Shown here piece by piece: positions 28,162 through 35,535 of a stretch of 64,000 nucleotides of DNA. The stretch spans positions 372,001 to 436,000 of the forward strand of contig NZ_SACK01000002.1 of the NCBI RefSeq assembly GCF_004005815.1, in the 5' to 3' direction. Each line of letters starts with the position of its first letter. Position 1 is the first letter of the stretch. The position numbers and the translations under genes are program-made. The notes below the pieces were generated by a model. That model was not told where the DNA came from. It did not search any database and saw only the letters and a program-made list of their open reading frames with translations. The stretch comes from Mucilaginibacter limnophilus. GTDB taxonomy: Bacteria > Bacteroidota > Bacteroidia > Sphingobacteriales > Sphingobacteriaceae.

Positions 28162-28211
28162 TTTAGGGTATCTGTACCGGAGTCAATCCCTGGCAGGTAC
28201 CCTAAATTTTT
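28162..28211 (+). terminator. Hairpin with T-run between coxA and ctaA
   Basis: Bases 28162-28175 pair with 28193-28206 (14 bp including two G-U pairs, TTTAGGGTA core), followed by TTTTT. It may partly terminate or stabilise the coxA transcript, lowering expression of the downstream assembly genes. Confidence 0.6.
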
Positions 28212-28223
28212 AGGACATATTAC

Positions 28224-29282
28224 ATGAGTAAAACAGCAAAAAACAGATTTCAACAGATAAACCTTATCACTGTTATTCTGCTTTTTGTATTGATACTTGC
28301 AGGAGGCGTAGTACGCAGCACAGGCTCGGGTATGGGTTGCCCCGACTGGCCGAAGTGTTTCGGCCAATACATACCGCCAACGCATATATCGCAATTGCCG
28401 AAAGATTATAAAGAGCAGTACGTTGAAAAGCGCAGGCAAAAGAACATCAGGTTTGCCAAAACGCTTGATATGTTCGGCTATGCCGATATGGCCCGCCGCA
28501 TACGTGAAGACCGCTCGATACTAACACCCGAAGACTTCAACGCCGCCAAAACATGGACGGAATACGTAAACCGTTTAGTAGGCGCCATAACCGGTGTGTT
28601 CCTGTTGCTTTGCGCGATATTTTCATTTAAGTTTTGGAACAGCAACAAATGGATATCTGTTTTAAGTATTATCAATGTGCTGCTTGTAGTATATCAAGCC
28701 TGGCTTGGTTCAATAGTGGTGTCAACTAACCTGATTGCGTGGATAGTTACCGTACACATGCTGCTGGCCCTGGCTATACTGGCTATCAGTATTGCTACTT
28801 ACCACATGGCTAAAACCATGGGCAGGCCTAAAACGCAAACTAAAGGCATTGTATATGTAATAGCCATTATCGCGTTAGCCATATCAGTTTACCAGGTGGC
28901 AATTGGCACCGAAGTGCGTGAAACCATTGATTCCGTTTCCGACCATTTGATGGGCGGTTACCGCGAAAGCTGGGTTGAACGCGCAGGCGCTATCTTTGAG
29001 AATCATCGTAACCTGGCCTTACTGGTTTTAATAGCCAATGTAATGCTGTACGCACTGGTAAGAAAAGGCTTTAGCCGACACTCAACACAACAGCAGGTGA
29101 TGAGCTTTATATTTTTGATCATCATGCTGCAGATAGTTACCGGTATTGTGCTTTCATACTTTGCGTTGCCGCCATTTGCGCAGGCCGCGCATATTGTGCT
29201 GGCAAGCCTTATTTTCGGCGGTCAGTTTTACCTGCTTTTGAATTTATACCGCTCAGTTAATGTACAGGAGGCGCACCGATGA
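28224..29282 (+). CDS. ctaA: Heme A synthase
   Basis: CtaA (COX15) converts heme O to heme A for the oxidase. The 352-aa protein has about eight helices. The N-terminal GGVVRSTGSGMGCPDWPKCFGQ carries the conserved Cys pair, WLGSIVVSTNL and TVHM, and the second half repeats with VAIGTEVR, ENHRNLAL and AAHIVLA, giving the four His heme ligands. Its last bases overlap the start of ctaB by 4 nt (ATGA), so the two heme enzymes are translationally coupled. Confidence 0.95.
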   Translation: MSKTAKNRFQQINLITVILLFVLILAGGVVRSTGSGMGCPDWPKCFGQYIPPTHISQLPKDYKEQYVEKRRQKNIRFAKTLDMFGYADMARRIREDRSILTPEDFNAAKTWTEYVNRLVGAITGVFLLLCAIFSFKFWNSNKWISVLSIINVLLVVYQAWLGSIVVSTNLIAWIVTVHMLLALAILAISIATYHMAKTMGRPKTQTKGIVYVIAIIALAISVYQVAIGTEVRETIDSVSDHLMGGYRESWVERAGAIFENHRNLALLVLIANVMLYALVRKGFSRHSTQQQVMSFIFLIIMLQIVTGIVLSYFALPPFAQAAHIVLASLIFGGQFYLLLNLYRSVNVQEAHR

Positions 29283-30136
29283 AGTGGAGTGATTTTTCAA
29301 AACTGATTAAACTTCGTCTTACCTTTCTGGTAACATTCTCTGCCTCTATATCATTTCTGATAGGCAGCAAGGTGAACGGTACAATTGAGTGGGGCAGCTG
29401 GGTTAAGCTTATCATCGGTGGATTTTTAGTTACTTCTGCAGCTAATACATTTAACGAGATCATTGAAAAAGACCTTGATAAACTGATGCGCCGCACCTGC
29501 GACCGTCCTATCCCGGCCGGTCACATGACAACAGGACAGGGACTGGTGATAGGTATGGTGATGGCAATATTTGGCACCTATTTGTTAGGAAGCCTTAATC
29601 CTACAGCCGGCTTTTTATCAGTATTTTCGATACTATTATATGCATTTTTATATACACCGCTGAAGCGCAAATCGGCTGTGGCGGTATTTGTAGGGGCCAT
29701 ACCCGGCGCTTTGCCACCGCTTATTGGTTATGTGGCGGCTCATCCAAAAATCGATGAGATTGCACTTATCCTGTTCGGGATACAGTTTGTGTGGCAATTT
29801 CCGCACTTTTGGGCCATTGCCTGGGTGCTTGACGACGACTACAAATTGGCTGGTTTCAGGCTGCTGCCATCGGGTAAAAGAGATATGGTAAGCGCTACTT
29901 TCGCCTTTGCGTCTACACTTATTTTGTTGCCGGTAAGTTTATTGCCAACTTATTATGGTTATGGCGGTTATTATGTAGGTGGGGTATCACTGATATTAAG
30001 TTTAATTTTTATGTACCAGGGATTTATGCTGATGATAAAGCGCGATATAAAGTCGGCAAAGAGCCTGATGTATGGCTCGTTTTTATACCTGCCCGTGGTA
30101 CAGTTAATGTTTTTGTTTGATTTTTTAGGAAAGTAA
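29279..30136 (+). CDS. ctaB: Protoheme IX farnesyltransferase (heme O synthase)
   Basis: This UbiA-family membrane enzyme (285 aa, about nine helices) transfers farnesyl to heme b to make heme O. The first Asp-rich motif NTFNEIIEKDLDKLMRRTCDRP and the second, WVLDDDYKLAGFRLLP, are intact, as is PGALPPLIGYVA. Position after ctaA and before the subunit III genes fits the assembly line. Confidence 0.95.
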   Translation: MKWSDFSKLIKLRLTFLVTFSASISFLIGSKVNGTIEWGSWVKLIIGGFLVTSAANTFNEIIEKDLDKLMRRTCDRPIPAGHMTTGQGLVIGMVMAIFGTYLLGSLNPTAGFLSVFSILLYAFLYTPLKRKSAVAVFVGAIPGALPPLIGYVAAHPKIDEIALILFGIQFVWQFPHFWAIAWVLDDDYKLAGFRLLPSGKRDMVSATFAFASTLILLPVSLLPTYYGYGGYYVGGVSLILSLIFMYQGFMLMIKRDIKSAKSLMYGSFLYLPVVQLMFLFDFLGK

Positions 30137-30140
30137 TAAG

Positions 30141-30722
30141 ATGATGGCTCAGATACAGCAAGAAAAAGACCGGCTCGACCTGGCGCCCAAAAAGTTCAAT
30201 ATGTGGATATTTATATTCACATCATTTATGTTCTTCGCGGCTTTAACCAGCGCCTTTATAGTGTACAGCGGTGGTAAAGGGCATGGCCTTAGTATAAACC
30301 TGCCCGGTGTGTTTTTATACAGCACTGCAACCATATTGGTAAGCAGTATTACCATGTTTTTGGCATCCCGTGCGGCTAAAAGGCTGCAGTTTGGCAAGCA
30401 ACGGTTATTTTTATGGTCAACCATAGCTTTAGGTGTGGCGTTTTTCGCGCTGCAGATATATGGCTGGAGTTTGCTGGTGAATATGGGTGTTTATTTTAGC
30501 AACCCTAACGCGTCGCAGTCATTTGTATATGTATTTACAGGTATGCACCTGCTGCACATTATTGCCGGTTTGTTGTTGCTGGCAAATACATTAGTTGGCA
30601 GTTACCGCAATGTACCTCAGGTAAAAAATCTTTATGGTATGGAAATGTCGGGTATATTTTGGCATTTTATCGATATTATATGGATTTATCTCTATGTTTT
30701 TTTAATTTTGAACCAGAAATAA
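30141..30722 (+). CDS. Cytochrome c oxidase subunit III-type protein (first copy)
   Basis: A 193-aa membrane protein with five helices of the heme-copper oxidase subunit III family: NMWIFIFTSFMFFAALTSAF, YVFTGMHLLHIIAGLLLLANT and FWHFIDIIWIYLYVFLIL. It lacks the first two helices of seven-helix subunit III. It begins 4 nt after ctaB and is followed by a longer subunit III homologue, so this may be a structural or assembly partner. Such duplicate subunit III genes are common in Bacteroidota. Confidence 0.88.
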   Translation: MMAQIQQEKDRLDLAPKKFNMWIFIFTSFMFFAALTSAFIVYSGGKGHGLSINLPGVFLYSTATILVSSITMFLASRAAKRLQFGKQRLFLWSTIALGVAFFALQIYGWSLLVNMGVYFSNPNASQSFVYVFTGMHLLHIIAGLLLLANTLVGSYRNVPQVKNLYGMEMSGIFWHFIDIIWIYLYVFLILNQK

Positions 30723-30743
30723 TAATTCTACAATTCTCGTACA

Positions 30744-31463
30744 ATGAGTGCAACAGTATCACAAATTGATGAAGTAAAAACAACGCCGTGGGCCGGCGGC
30801 CGCTCACCTTTCGCAGTTGAGTATGGTAAAATGATGATGTGGTTCTTCCTGCTATCGGATGCTTTCACCTTTTCATCATTACTTATTGCTTACGGCGCAC
30901 TGCGCTTCAGCTCAACCAGCTGGCCATCTGCCGAACTGGTTTTCCAATCGGTACCGGGTTTGCTTGATAACGGCGCTCCTCTTGTATTTGTGGGTATAAT
31001 GACCTTTATACTTATTTTAAGTTCGGTAACTATGGTGTTGGCTGTTGAGGCTGGTCACCGTAACGCCCGCAAGGAAGTTGCCGGCTGGATGGTAGCAACC
31101 ATCATAGGTGGTTTTATGTTCCTGGGCTGCCAGGCGCTTGAGTGGACGCACCTACATCACGAAGGTTTCTGGTGGGGCAGCATTCCGCACATGGAAGAGC
31201 TTAAGCACTTATTCAAAGGCGGTGATGAAGCAACTTTTGGCGTATATGCCCAGCAGTTTGCCAACCTGTTCTTTACCATCACGGGTTTCCACGGATTCCA
31301 CGTATTCAGCGGTGTTATCATCAACATCATCATCCTGATAAACGTTTTGGCCGGTACATATCAAAAACGCGGCAGCTACCTTATGGTTGAAAAAGTAGGT
31401 CTTTACTGGCACTTTGTAGACCTTGTATGGGTATTCGTGTTTACCTTCTTCTATTTAGTTTAA
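30744..31463 (+). CDS. coxC: Cytochrome c oxidase subunit III
   Basis: The 239-aa protein is the main subunit III. It has about six helices with GKMMMWFFLLSDAFTFSSLLIAYG, QALEWTHL (the conserved Glu), ITGFHGFHVFSGVIINI and GLYWHFVDLVWVFVFTFFYLV. It begins 21 nt after the first subunit III-like gene and is followed by subunit IV after 22 nt. It supports proton uptake and stability of subunit I. Confidence 0.93.
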   Translation: MSATVSQIDEVKTTPWAGGRSPFAVEYGKMMMWFFLLSDAFTFSSLLIAYGALRFSSTSWPSAELVFQSVPGLLDNGAPLVFVGIMTFILILSSVTMVLAVEAGHRNARKEVAGWMVATIIGGFMFLGCQALEWTHLHHEGFWWGSIPHMEELKHLFKGGDEATFGVYAQQFANLFFTITGFHGFHVFSGVIINIIILINVLAGTYQKRGSYLMVEKVGLYWHFVDLVWVFVFTFFYLV

Positions 31464-31485
31464 CAATATTTAAATCGATATAAAT

Positions 31486-31821
31486 ATGTCATCAGAACAT
31501 ACCGAAGCACATGGTGAACATGCTTCAATGACCAAGGGTAAGATTGTAAAGGTATTCGTTATACTGTTGCTTATAACAGTTGTAGAGTTTATTATAGCGC
31601 TTTGGGCTGTACCGCACGCCGGTTTACCGGTTAACTATGCTAACCCAATCTACATTTTCCTTACGTTGTTAAAGGCCTATTATATAGTAGCCTTTTTTAT
31701 GCACCTTAAGTTTGAAAAATTAGGTCTTATTTATTCACTTGTAGTTCCTGTTTTATTCATCATAGGCCTTATACTGGCGCTTACTAATGAGAGCCACCAC
31801 TGGCTTGATCTGAGATTTTAA
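31486..31821 (+). CDS. coxD: Cytochrome c oxidase subunit IV (bacterial type)
   Basis: A 111-aa membrane protein with three helices and a His-containing N-terminus (MSSEHTEAHGEHASMTKGKI). It matches the prokaryotic COX4-like family by VFVILLLITVVEFIIALW and LLKAYYIVAFFMHLKFEKLGL. It is a small non-catalytic subunit. Its stop overlaps the start of the SCO1 gene (TAATG), showing tight coupling. Confidence 0.9.
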   Translation: MSSEHTEAHGEHASMTKGKIVKVFVILLLITVVEFIIALWAVPHAGLPVNYANPIYIFLTLLKAYYIVAFFMHLKFEKLGLIYSLVVPVLFIIGLILALTNESHHWLDLRF

Positions 31822-32519
31822 TGCGTAATTCCGGCACTGGAAAAAAAATATTAATCCTGGTATGCATACTTGCCGTACCGGGATTTTTATATTATTTACT
31901 AAACGTTGGCGGAAAAAACCGCTACAAAAGCCTGCAGTACTTCGGGCCTAAACACCTCTCGGGCACCTATCATACCCACCATGGCGAAAAGATACCCGAT
32001 ACCACTTATCATAAGCTGCCCGATTTTACACTGTATAATCAGCATGGTGAAAAAATAACGCCGGCAACCTTCGACAAAAAGATATTTGTGACATCCTTTT
32101 TTTATACCGGTTGCCCTGATGTTTGCAACAAGATAAACGAAGGAATGAAAACACTTGCCGACAGGTATGTTAACAATAAAATGGTGCACTTTATGAGCAT
32201 AACCGTTAACCCTGGTGGCGATGATACATCAGCACTGAAAAAATATGCGGCCAAATACGGGTTTCCGGCTGATAAGTGGCAGTTTGTAACCGGAGATACA
32301 GCCATGGTGTATAACCTGATACGTAAAGGTTTTTTGGTAAATGCGCTTAAGGTGAATGATAAAGAGTTTGTATTTAGCGATAAGCTGGTGCTGATAGATG
32401 CCGAAAAACACATTCGCGGGTATTATCAAGCCACATCGCCTACGGCTGTTAATAAGCTTACCGATGAAATAAAAGTGCAGATAACCGAAGAACTGCGTAA
32501 AATAAAAGCTCCTAATTAA
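31821..32519 (+). CDS. SCO1/SenC copper chaperone
   Basis: SCO1-type proteins deliver copper to the CuA site of subunit II. The 232-aa protein has an N-terminal membrane anchor (ILILVCILAVPGFLYYLL, residues 10-27) and a thioredoxin-fold domain. The metal-binding CPDVC motif is at C98 and C102, and the third ligand His is H197 in EKHIRG. Its place after subunit IV fits its role in assembling this oxidase. Confidence 0.93.
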   Translation: MRNSGTGKKILILVCILAVPGFLYYLLNVGGKNRYKSLQYFGPKHLSGTYHTHHGEKIPDTTYHKLPDFTLYNQHGEKITPATFDKKIFVTSFFYTGCPDVCNKINEGMKTLADRYVNNKMVHFMSITVNPGGDDTSALKKYAAKYGFPADKWQFVTGDTAMVYNLIRKGFLVNALKVNDKEFVFSDKLVLIDAEKHIRGYYQATSPTAVNKLTDEIKVQITEELRKIKAPN

Positions 32520-32540
32520 TTTATTCTGATCCGATTTAAC

Positions 32541-33113
32541 ATGAGTGATAAGTTCATATTCCGTTTTGTAGCAGCCGTATCTGTTTTTGTGTTGCTGGTG
32601 GTGGTTATACTTAACCGTAAAATTATTCCTGCACCTGCAGAAATGCCATCGTTCACCTATTTTCTGCCAAAGCTTAACGCCATATTTAACGGTACTTGTA
32701 GTGTATTGCTGCTGATATCGCTTTATTTTATAAAACAACGCAACGTTACCGCGCATAAATGCACAAACATCATAGCGTTTTGCTTGTCATCGCTTTTCTT
32801 GGTATCGTATATTTTGTTCCACTACCTTGCGCCCGAAACCACCTATGGCGACATTGATGGCGATCACATGCTGTCTGATCAAGAGCGGGCTGCAGTAGGG
32901 AGCATGCGCGCTGTTTATTTAACAATATTAATAACACACATTATACTTGCGGCAGGTGTGTTGCCGTTAATATTATTGAGTTTTTACCGCGGCTTGCAAA
33001 TGCAGGTTGAAAAGCACCGTAAATTGGTGCGCTGGACATTCCCGATATGGCTGTATGTAACTATAACAGGCGTAGTTGTGTACCTGATGATATCGCCGTA
33101 TTATCAAAATTAA
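32541..33113 (+). CDS. DUF420 family membrane protein
   Basis: The 190-aa protein has five predicted helices and belongs to DUF420 (CtaM-like), found in many oxidase clusters. Family features are LNAIFNGTCSVLLLISLYFIKQRN, HKCTNIIAFCLSSLFLVSYILFHY and HRKLVRWTFPIWLYVTITGVVVYLMI; conserved His (H758-like in the helix starts) and Asn suggest a metal or heme role. In Firmicutes, the relative CtaM is needed for aa3 oxidase maturation, which would fit here; that transfer is inference. Confidence 0.85.
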   Translation: MSDKFIFRFVAAVSVFVLLVVVILNRKIIPAPAEMPSFTYFLPKLNAIFNGTCSVLLLISLYFIKQRNVTAHKCTNIIAFCLSSLFLVSYILFHYLAPETTYGDIDGDHMLSDQERAAVGSMRAVYLTILITHIILAAGVLPLILLSFYRGLQMQVEKHRKLVRWTFPIWLYVTITGVVVYLMISPYYQN

Positions 33114-33114
33114 C

Positions 33115-33122
33115 TAACTTTG
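33115..33122 (+). promoter_or_regulatory. -7 box TAACTTTG, 5 nt before the CxxC mini-protein
   Basis: TAACTTTG fits TAnnTTTG, overlaps the end of the DUF420 gene, and stands 5 nt from the next ATG (33128). This predicts a leaderless transcript for the last gene of the cluster. Confidence 0.45.
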
Positions 33123-33127
33123 CTTTT

Positions 33128-33406
33128 ATGATGAAAGCCTTTAAAATACTACTGCTTACCGTTTTTTTAGGCTCGATGCTGTTTGCAGCAAGCCCGGCTG
33201 CTGCGCAATGCGCTGCCTGTGCCGCCTCAGTTGAAACTAATGCCAAAAATGGTAACCACGAAACCGCCGGATTAAACAACGGCATTATGTACCTGCTGGC
33301 TATGCCATACCTGGCAGTTGCCATAGTGGGCTTCATCTGGTATAAAAAGTACCGTCGTAAAAACGTTGAGCTGAACATGCGCAACGAAAAACTGCACTTG
33401 AACTGA
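33128..33406 (+). CDS. Small CxxC membrane protein at the end of the oxidase cluster
   Basis: A 92-aa protein with a signal peptide (MMKAFKILLLTVFLGSMLFAASPAAA), then a mature N-terminus QCAACAASVETNAKNG with a CxxC pair, and one membrane helix (about 54-73) followed by a basic tail. It has no recognised family name but sits consistently in such clusters in my experience of Bacteroidota. The CxxC on the periplasmic side suggests copper, heme or disulfide handling for the oxidase; that is inference. The start at 33128 is preferred over an upstream frame start that would overlap the DUF420 gene by over 60 nt. Confidence 0.75.
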   Translation: MMKAFKILLLTVFLGSMLFAASPAAAQCAACAASVETNAKNGNHETAGLNNGIMYLLAMPYLAVAIVGFIWYKKYRRKNVELNMRNEKLHLN

Positions 33407-33424
33407 TAGCCGCCTACGGCTTTC

Positions 33425-34093
33425 ATGCCTATGATAACAAAAGAAACCCTTCAGTTTTTAAAAGACATTAAGGAAAACAATAACCGCGACTGGTTTATGG
33501 CCAATAAGCAGCGGCACGACGACGCGCGCGCCAATGTTATTGATTTTGCCGCTGAAGTAGTTAAACTGCTTAGCAAGGTTGATCCTAAAGTAAAAGAAGA
33601 TACCGATGTGCGTAAGTGCGTACTCAGGATTTACCGCGACATTCGGTTCAGTCCGGATAAAACGCCTTACAAACGCAATTTCGGCATAAGCGTGCTGCAA
33701 AATCCCGGCGGTGGCCGCGGCCCTGAATATTATATACAGATAGAGCCCGGAAAATCATTTGTAGCCGGTGGCTATTGGATGCCCGAATCGGCACACGTAA
33801 AGGCCATAAGGCAGGAAATTGACTACAATGCCGATGAGCTGAAACAGATTATTGATGCGCCGGAATTTGTAAAGTTGTTTGGCAATTTCAGGGATCAGGA
33901 CAAGCTAAAAACCCTTCCGCGCGATTACAGCGCCGATAACGAGAATATAGATCTGCTGAAATTAAAAAGCTATATTGCCGTTCACCAGTTAAAGGATGAT
34001 GAACTACTTAAAAAGGACAGTGCCGCAAAGGTTGCCGAAATTTGCAGCAAGATATATCCGCTTAACGTATTTTTAAACAACGCCCTATCCTGA
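33425..34093 (+). CDS. DUF2461 family protein
   Basis: This 222-aa cytosolic protein belongs to DUF2461 (TIGR02453). Recognisable segments are LQFLKDIKENNNRDWFMANK, RIYRDIRFSPDKTPYKRNFG, YYIQIEPGKSFVAGGYWMP and a C-terminal helical region. The family is widespread and no reaction is established. An alternative ATG at 33431 would remove two residues. It ends 7 nt before the OmpA lipoprotein gene. Confidence 0.9.
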   Translation: MPMITKETLQFLKDIKENNNRDWFMANKQRHDDARANVIDFAAEVVKLLSKVDPKVKEDTDVRKCVLRIYRDIRFSPDKTPYKRNFGISVLQNPGGGRGPEYYIQIEPGKSFVAGGYWMPESAHVKAIRQEIDYNADELKQIIDAPEFVKLFGNFRDQDKLKTLPRDYSADNENIDLLKLKSYIAVHQLKDDELLKKDSAAKVAEICSKIYPLNVFLNNALS

Positions 34094-34100
34094 TTTTACT

Positions 34101-34907
34101 ATGAAGATAAAACACTTGTTTTTTGCATTTTTTATAGCGATGATAGCGCAATCGTGCGTTATCCTGTCGCCTAAAAAACATAAAGCTATGCTGGCGCAAA
34201 TTGATTCGCTCAGTACACGTTCGGCTAATCTTGAAGATGAGCTGGCTCGCCTGCAAAAAGATACTGCACGTCTGTATCGCGAACTTGCCGAACTGCAGGG
34301 TAATTACAACACACTTAACAATAACTATAATGCCAGCTCAACAAAAGTTAGCCAGCTGTCAACCGACTTGCAGAAACGTGAAGCGCGACTGAAAGAGGTA
34401 GAAGAGATATTGCGCAAGCGCGATGAAGCCACCAACGCCCTGAAAGATAAATTACAAAAAGCGCTACTGGGTTTTCAGCAAAGCGGACTTTCGGTTGATA
34501 TCCGTAACGGTAAAGTGTATGTATCACTTACTGATAAGTTGTTATTCCCTTCGGGAAGTATTGTAATTGATGAAAAAGGCAAGCAGGCGCTTAAGCAGCT
34601 GGCTGCCGTACTTAATAAAGAACCGGATATCAATCTTTCGGTTGAAGGCCATACCGATAACAAAAGGGTGGTGAATCTTGGCCAGATAAAAGACAACTGG
34701 GATTTGAGTGTGCTTCGTGCTACATCAGTAACACGTTATTTAACAGAAGTTGAAAATATTTCTCCCGAGCGTGTAACAGCAACCGGTAAAGGGCAGTACC
34801 AGCCTATAGACCCCGGCACAACAGCCGAGGCGCTGTCGAGAAACCGGCGAATAGAAATTGTGCTCACACCTAAGCTCGATGAGTTGTACAACCTGATAAC
34901 TAAATAA
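34101..34907 (+). CDS. OmpA-family peptidoglycan-binding lipoprotein with coiled coil
   Basis: A 268-aa outer-membrane lipoprotein. The signal MKIKHLFFAFFIAMIAQSC ends in a lipobox Cys. A coiled coil (about 30-120) rich in Leu/Glu/Lys heptads (LEDELARLQKDTARLYRELAEL) precedes a complete OmpA C-terminal domain with LSVEGHTDN and LSRNRRIEIVL, the residues that bind meso-DAP of peptidoglycan. The protein likely links the outer membrane to the wall. It ends at a strong terminator whose stem begins at the stop codon. Confidence 0.9.
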   Translation: MKIKHLFFAFFIAMIAQSCVILSPKKHKAMLAQIDSLSTRSANLEDELARLQKDTARLYRELAELQGNYNTLNNNYNASSTKVSQLSTDLQKREARLKEVEEILRKRDEATNALKDKLQKALLGFQQSGLSVDIRNGKVYVSLTDKLLFPSGSIVIDEKGKQALKQLAAVLNKEPDINLSVEGHTDNKRVVNLGQIKDNWDLSVLRATSVTRYLTEVENISPERVTATGKGQYQPIDPGTTAEALSRNRRIEIVLTPKLDELYNLITK

Positions 34908-34942
34908 AAGAAACCCCGCTGAAACCAGCGGGGTTTCTTTTT
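34907..34942 (+). terminator. Terminator after the OmpA lipoprotein gene
   Basis: A 14-bp perfect stem (34907-34920 with 34927-34940, AAAGAAACCCCGCT) with loop GAAACC is followed by Ts. It is a textbook intrinsic terminator. Confidence 0.9.
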
Positions 34943-34944
34943 AG

Positions 34945-35041
34945 GTGTTGACAGTGTTGCATGTGTTGACAGTGTTGCAGGTGTTGCATGTGTTGATGGG
35001 TGTTGCAGGTGTTGATTTGTATATACACTGTTGACGTCAAC
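34945..35041. repeat. Minisatellite of eight GTGTTG units ending in a 12-bp palindrome
   Basis: Eight near-tandem units of 9-10 bp (GTGTTGACA, GTGTTGCAT, GTGTTGCAG and so on) run from 34945 to 35017. They are followed by the perfect palindrome GTTGACGTCAAC (35030-35041) and an inverted copy CAACACCTGC. It fills the gap between the OmpA terminator and the NTF2-like gene. It is not a CRISPR: units are too short and there are no unique spacers. Confidence 0.75.
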
Positions 35042-35049
35042 ACCTGCGG

Positions 35050-35469
35050 CTAACTGCTGTGGTCGGCAGCGATTTTCCATTGGCCGTCAATTTTACGGAA
35101 CCAAAGTGTAAAGTAACCGCCGGGTTTGTCGGTGTCGCGTTGCAGCTGCCATCCGCCTAAAACAAAGGCATTGTTGTTGCCAAGTAGTTCAACCTTAATA
35201 ATATTAAAGCTAAGGATACCCATAGCTGCTTTGTCGGGATAGCCCTTTTTATAATTATTAAGTGTGTTTTGCCAGCCGTAGGTTGGACCGCGTTTACCCA
35301 CAAACAGCAGCGAGTCCGATTTCCAGTAGTATTGCATATAGCCCTCAATATCACCGTTGTTCCAGGCGGTGCGTTGCTTGTTAAGCACATCCTTAATAGC
35401 TTCAACATCCTGCGCCAGGGCAATATTGCACAAAGTGAACAGTAGCGCTGTAAGTAATATTTTCCTCAT
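35050..35469 (-). CDS. Secreted NTF2-like/SnoaL-type protein (DUF4440-like)
   Basis: A 139-aa exported protein: signal peptide MRKILLTALLFTLCNIALAQ, then a single NTF2-like domain. IKDVLNKQRTAWNNGDIEGYMQYYW and the C-terminal GGYFTLWFRKIDGQWKIAADHSS are typical of DUF4440/ketosteroid-isomerase-like proteins that bind small ligands in a conical pocket. The ligand is unknown. It is transcribed divergently from the PfkB kinase gene, whose -7 box lies only 6 bp from its own. Confidence 0.8.
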   Translation of the reverse strand: MRKILLTALLFTLCNIALAQDVEAIKDVLNKQRTAWNNGDIEGYMQYYWKSDSLLFVGKRGPTYGWQNTLNNYKKGYPDKAAMGILSFNIIKVELLGNNNAFVLGGWQLQRDTDKPGGYFTLWFRKIDGQWKIAADHSS

Positions 35470-35492
35470 AATCTAAATTTAATATTATTATT

Positions 35493-35500
35493 CAAAAGTA
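35493..35500 (-). promoter_or_regulatory. -7 box TACTTTTG of the NTF2-like gene
   Basis: Minus-strand TACTTTTG fits TAnnTTTG and is 23 nt from the ATG of the NTF2-like gene. Confidence 0.5.
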
Positions 35501-35506
35501 ACCGCT

Positions 35507-35514
35507 TAGCTTTG
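35507..35514 (+). promoter_or_regulatory. -7 box TAGCTTTG of the PfkB kinase gene
   Basis: TAGCTTTG fits TAnnTTTG, 21 nt before the kinase ATG, and only 6 bp from the divergent -7 box, so the two polymerases would compete. Confidence 0.5.
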
Positions 35515-35535
35515 GCAGTTGTAATCCGATACTGC

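Noticed and set aside
30141..31463. Two subunit III genes as one split gene
   Set aside because: Each has its own start, stop and complete set of helices; the sequences are different homologues, not two halves.
34945..35041. Possible CRISPR array
   Set aside because: Repeat units are only 9-10 bp, contiguous, and have no unique spacers; no cas genes are nearby.
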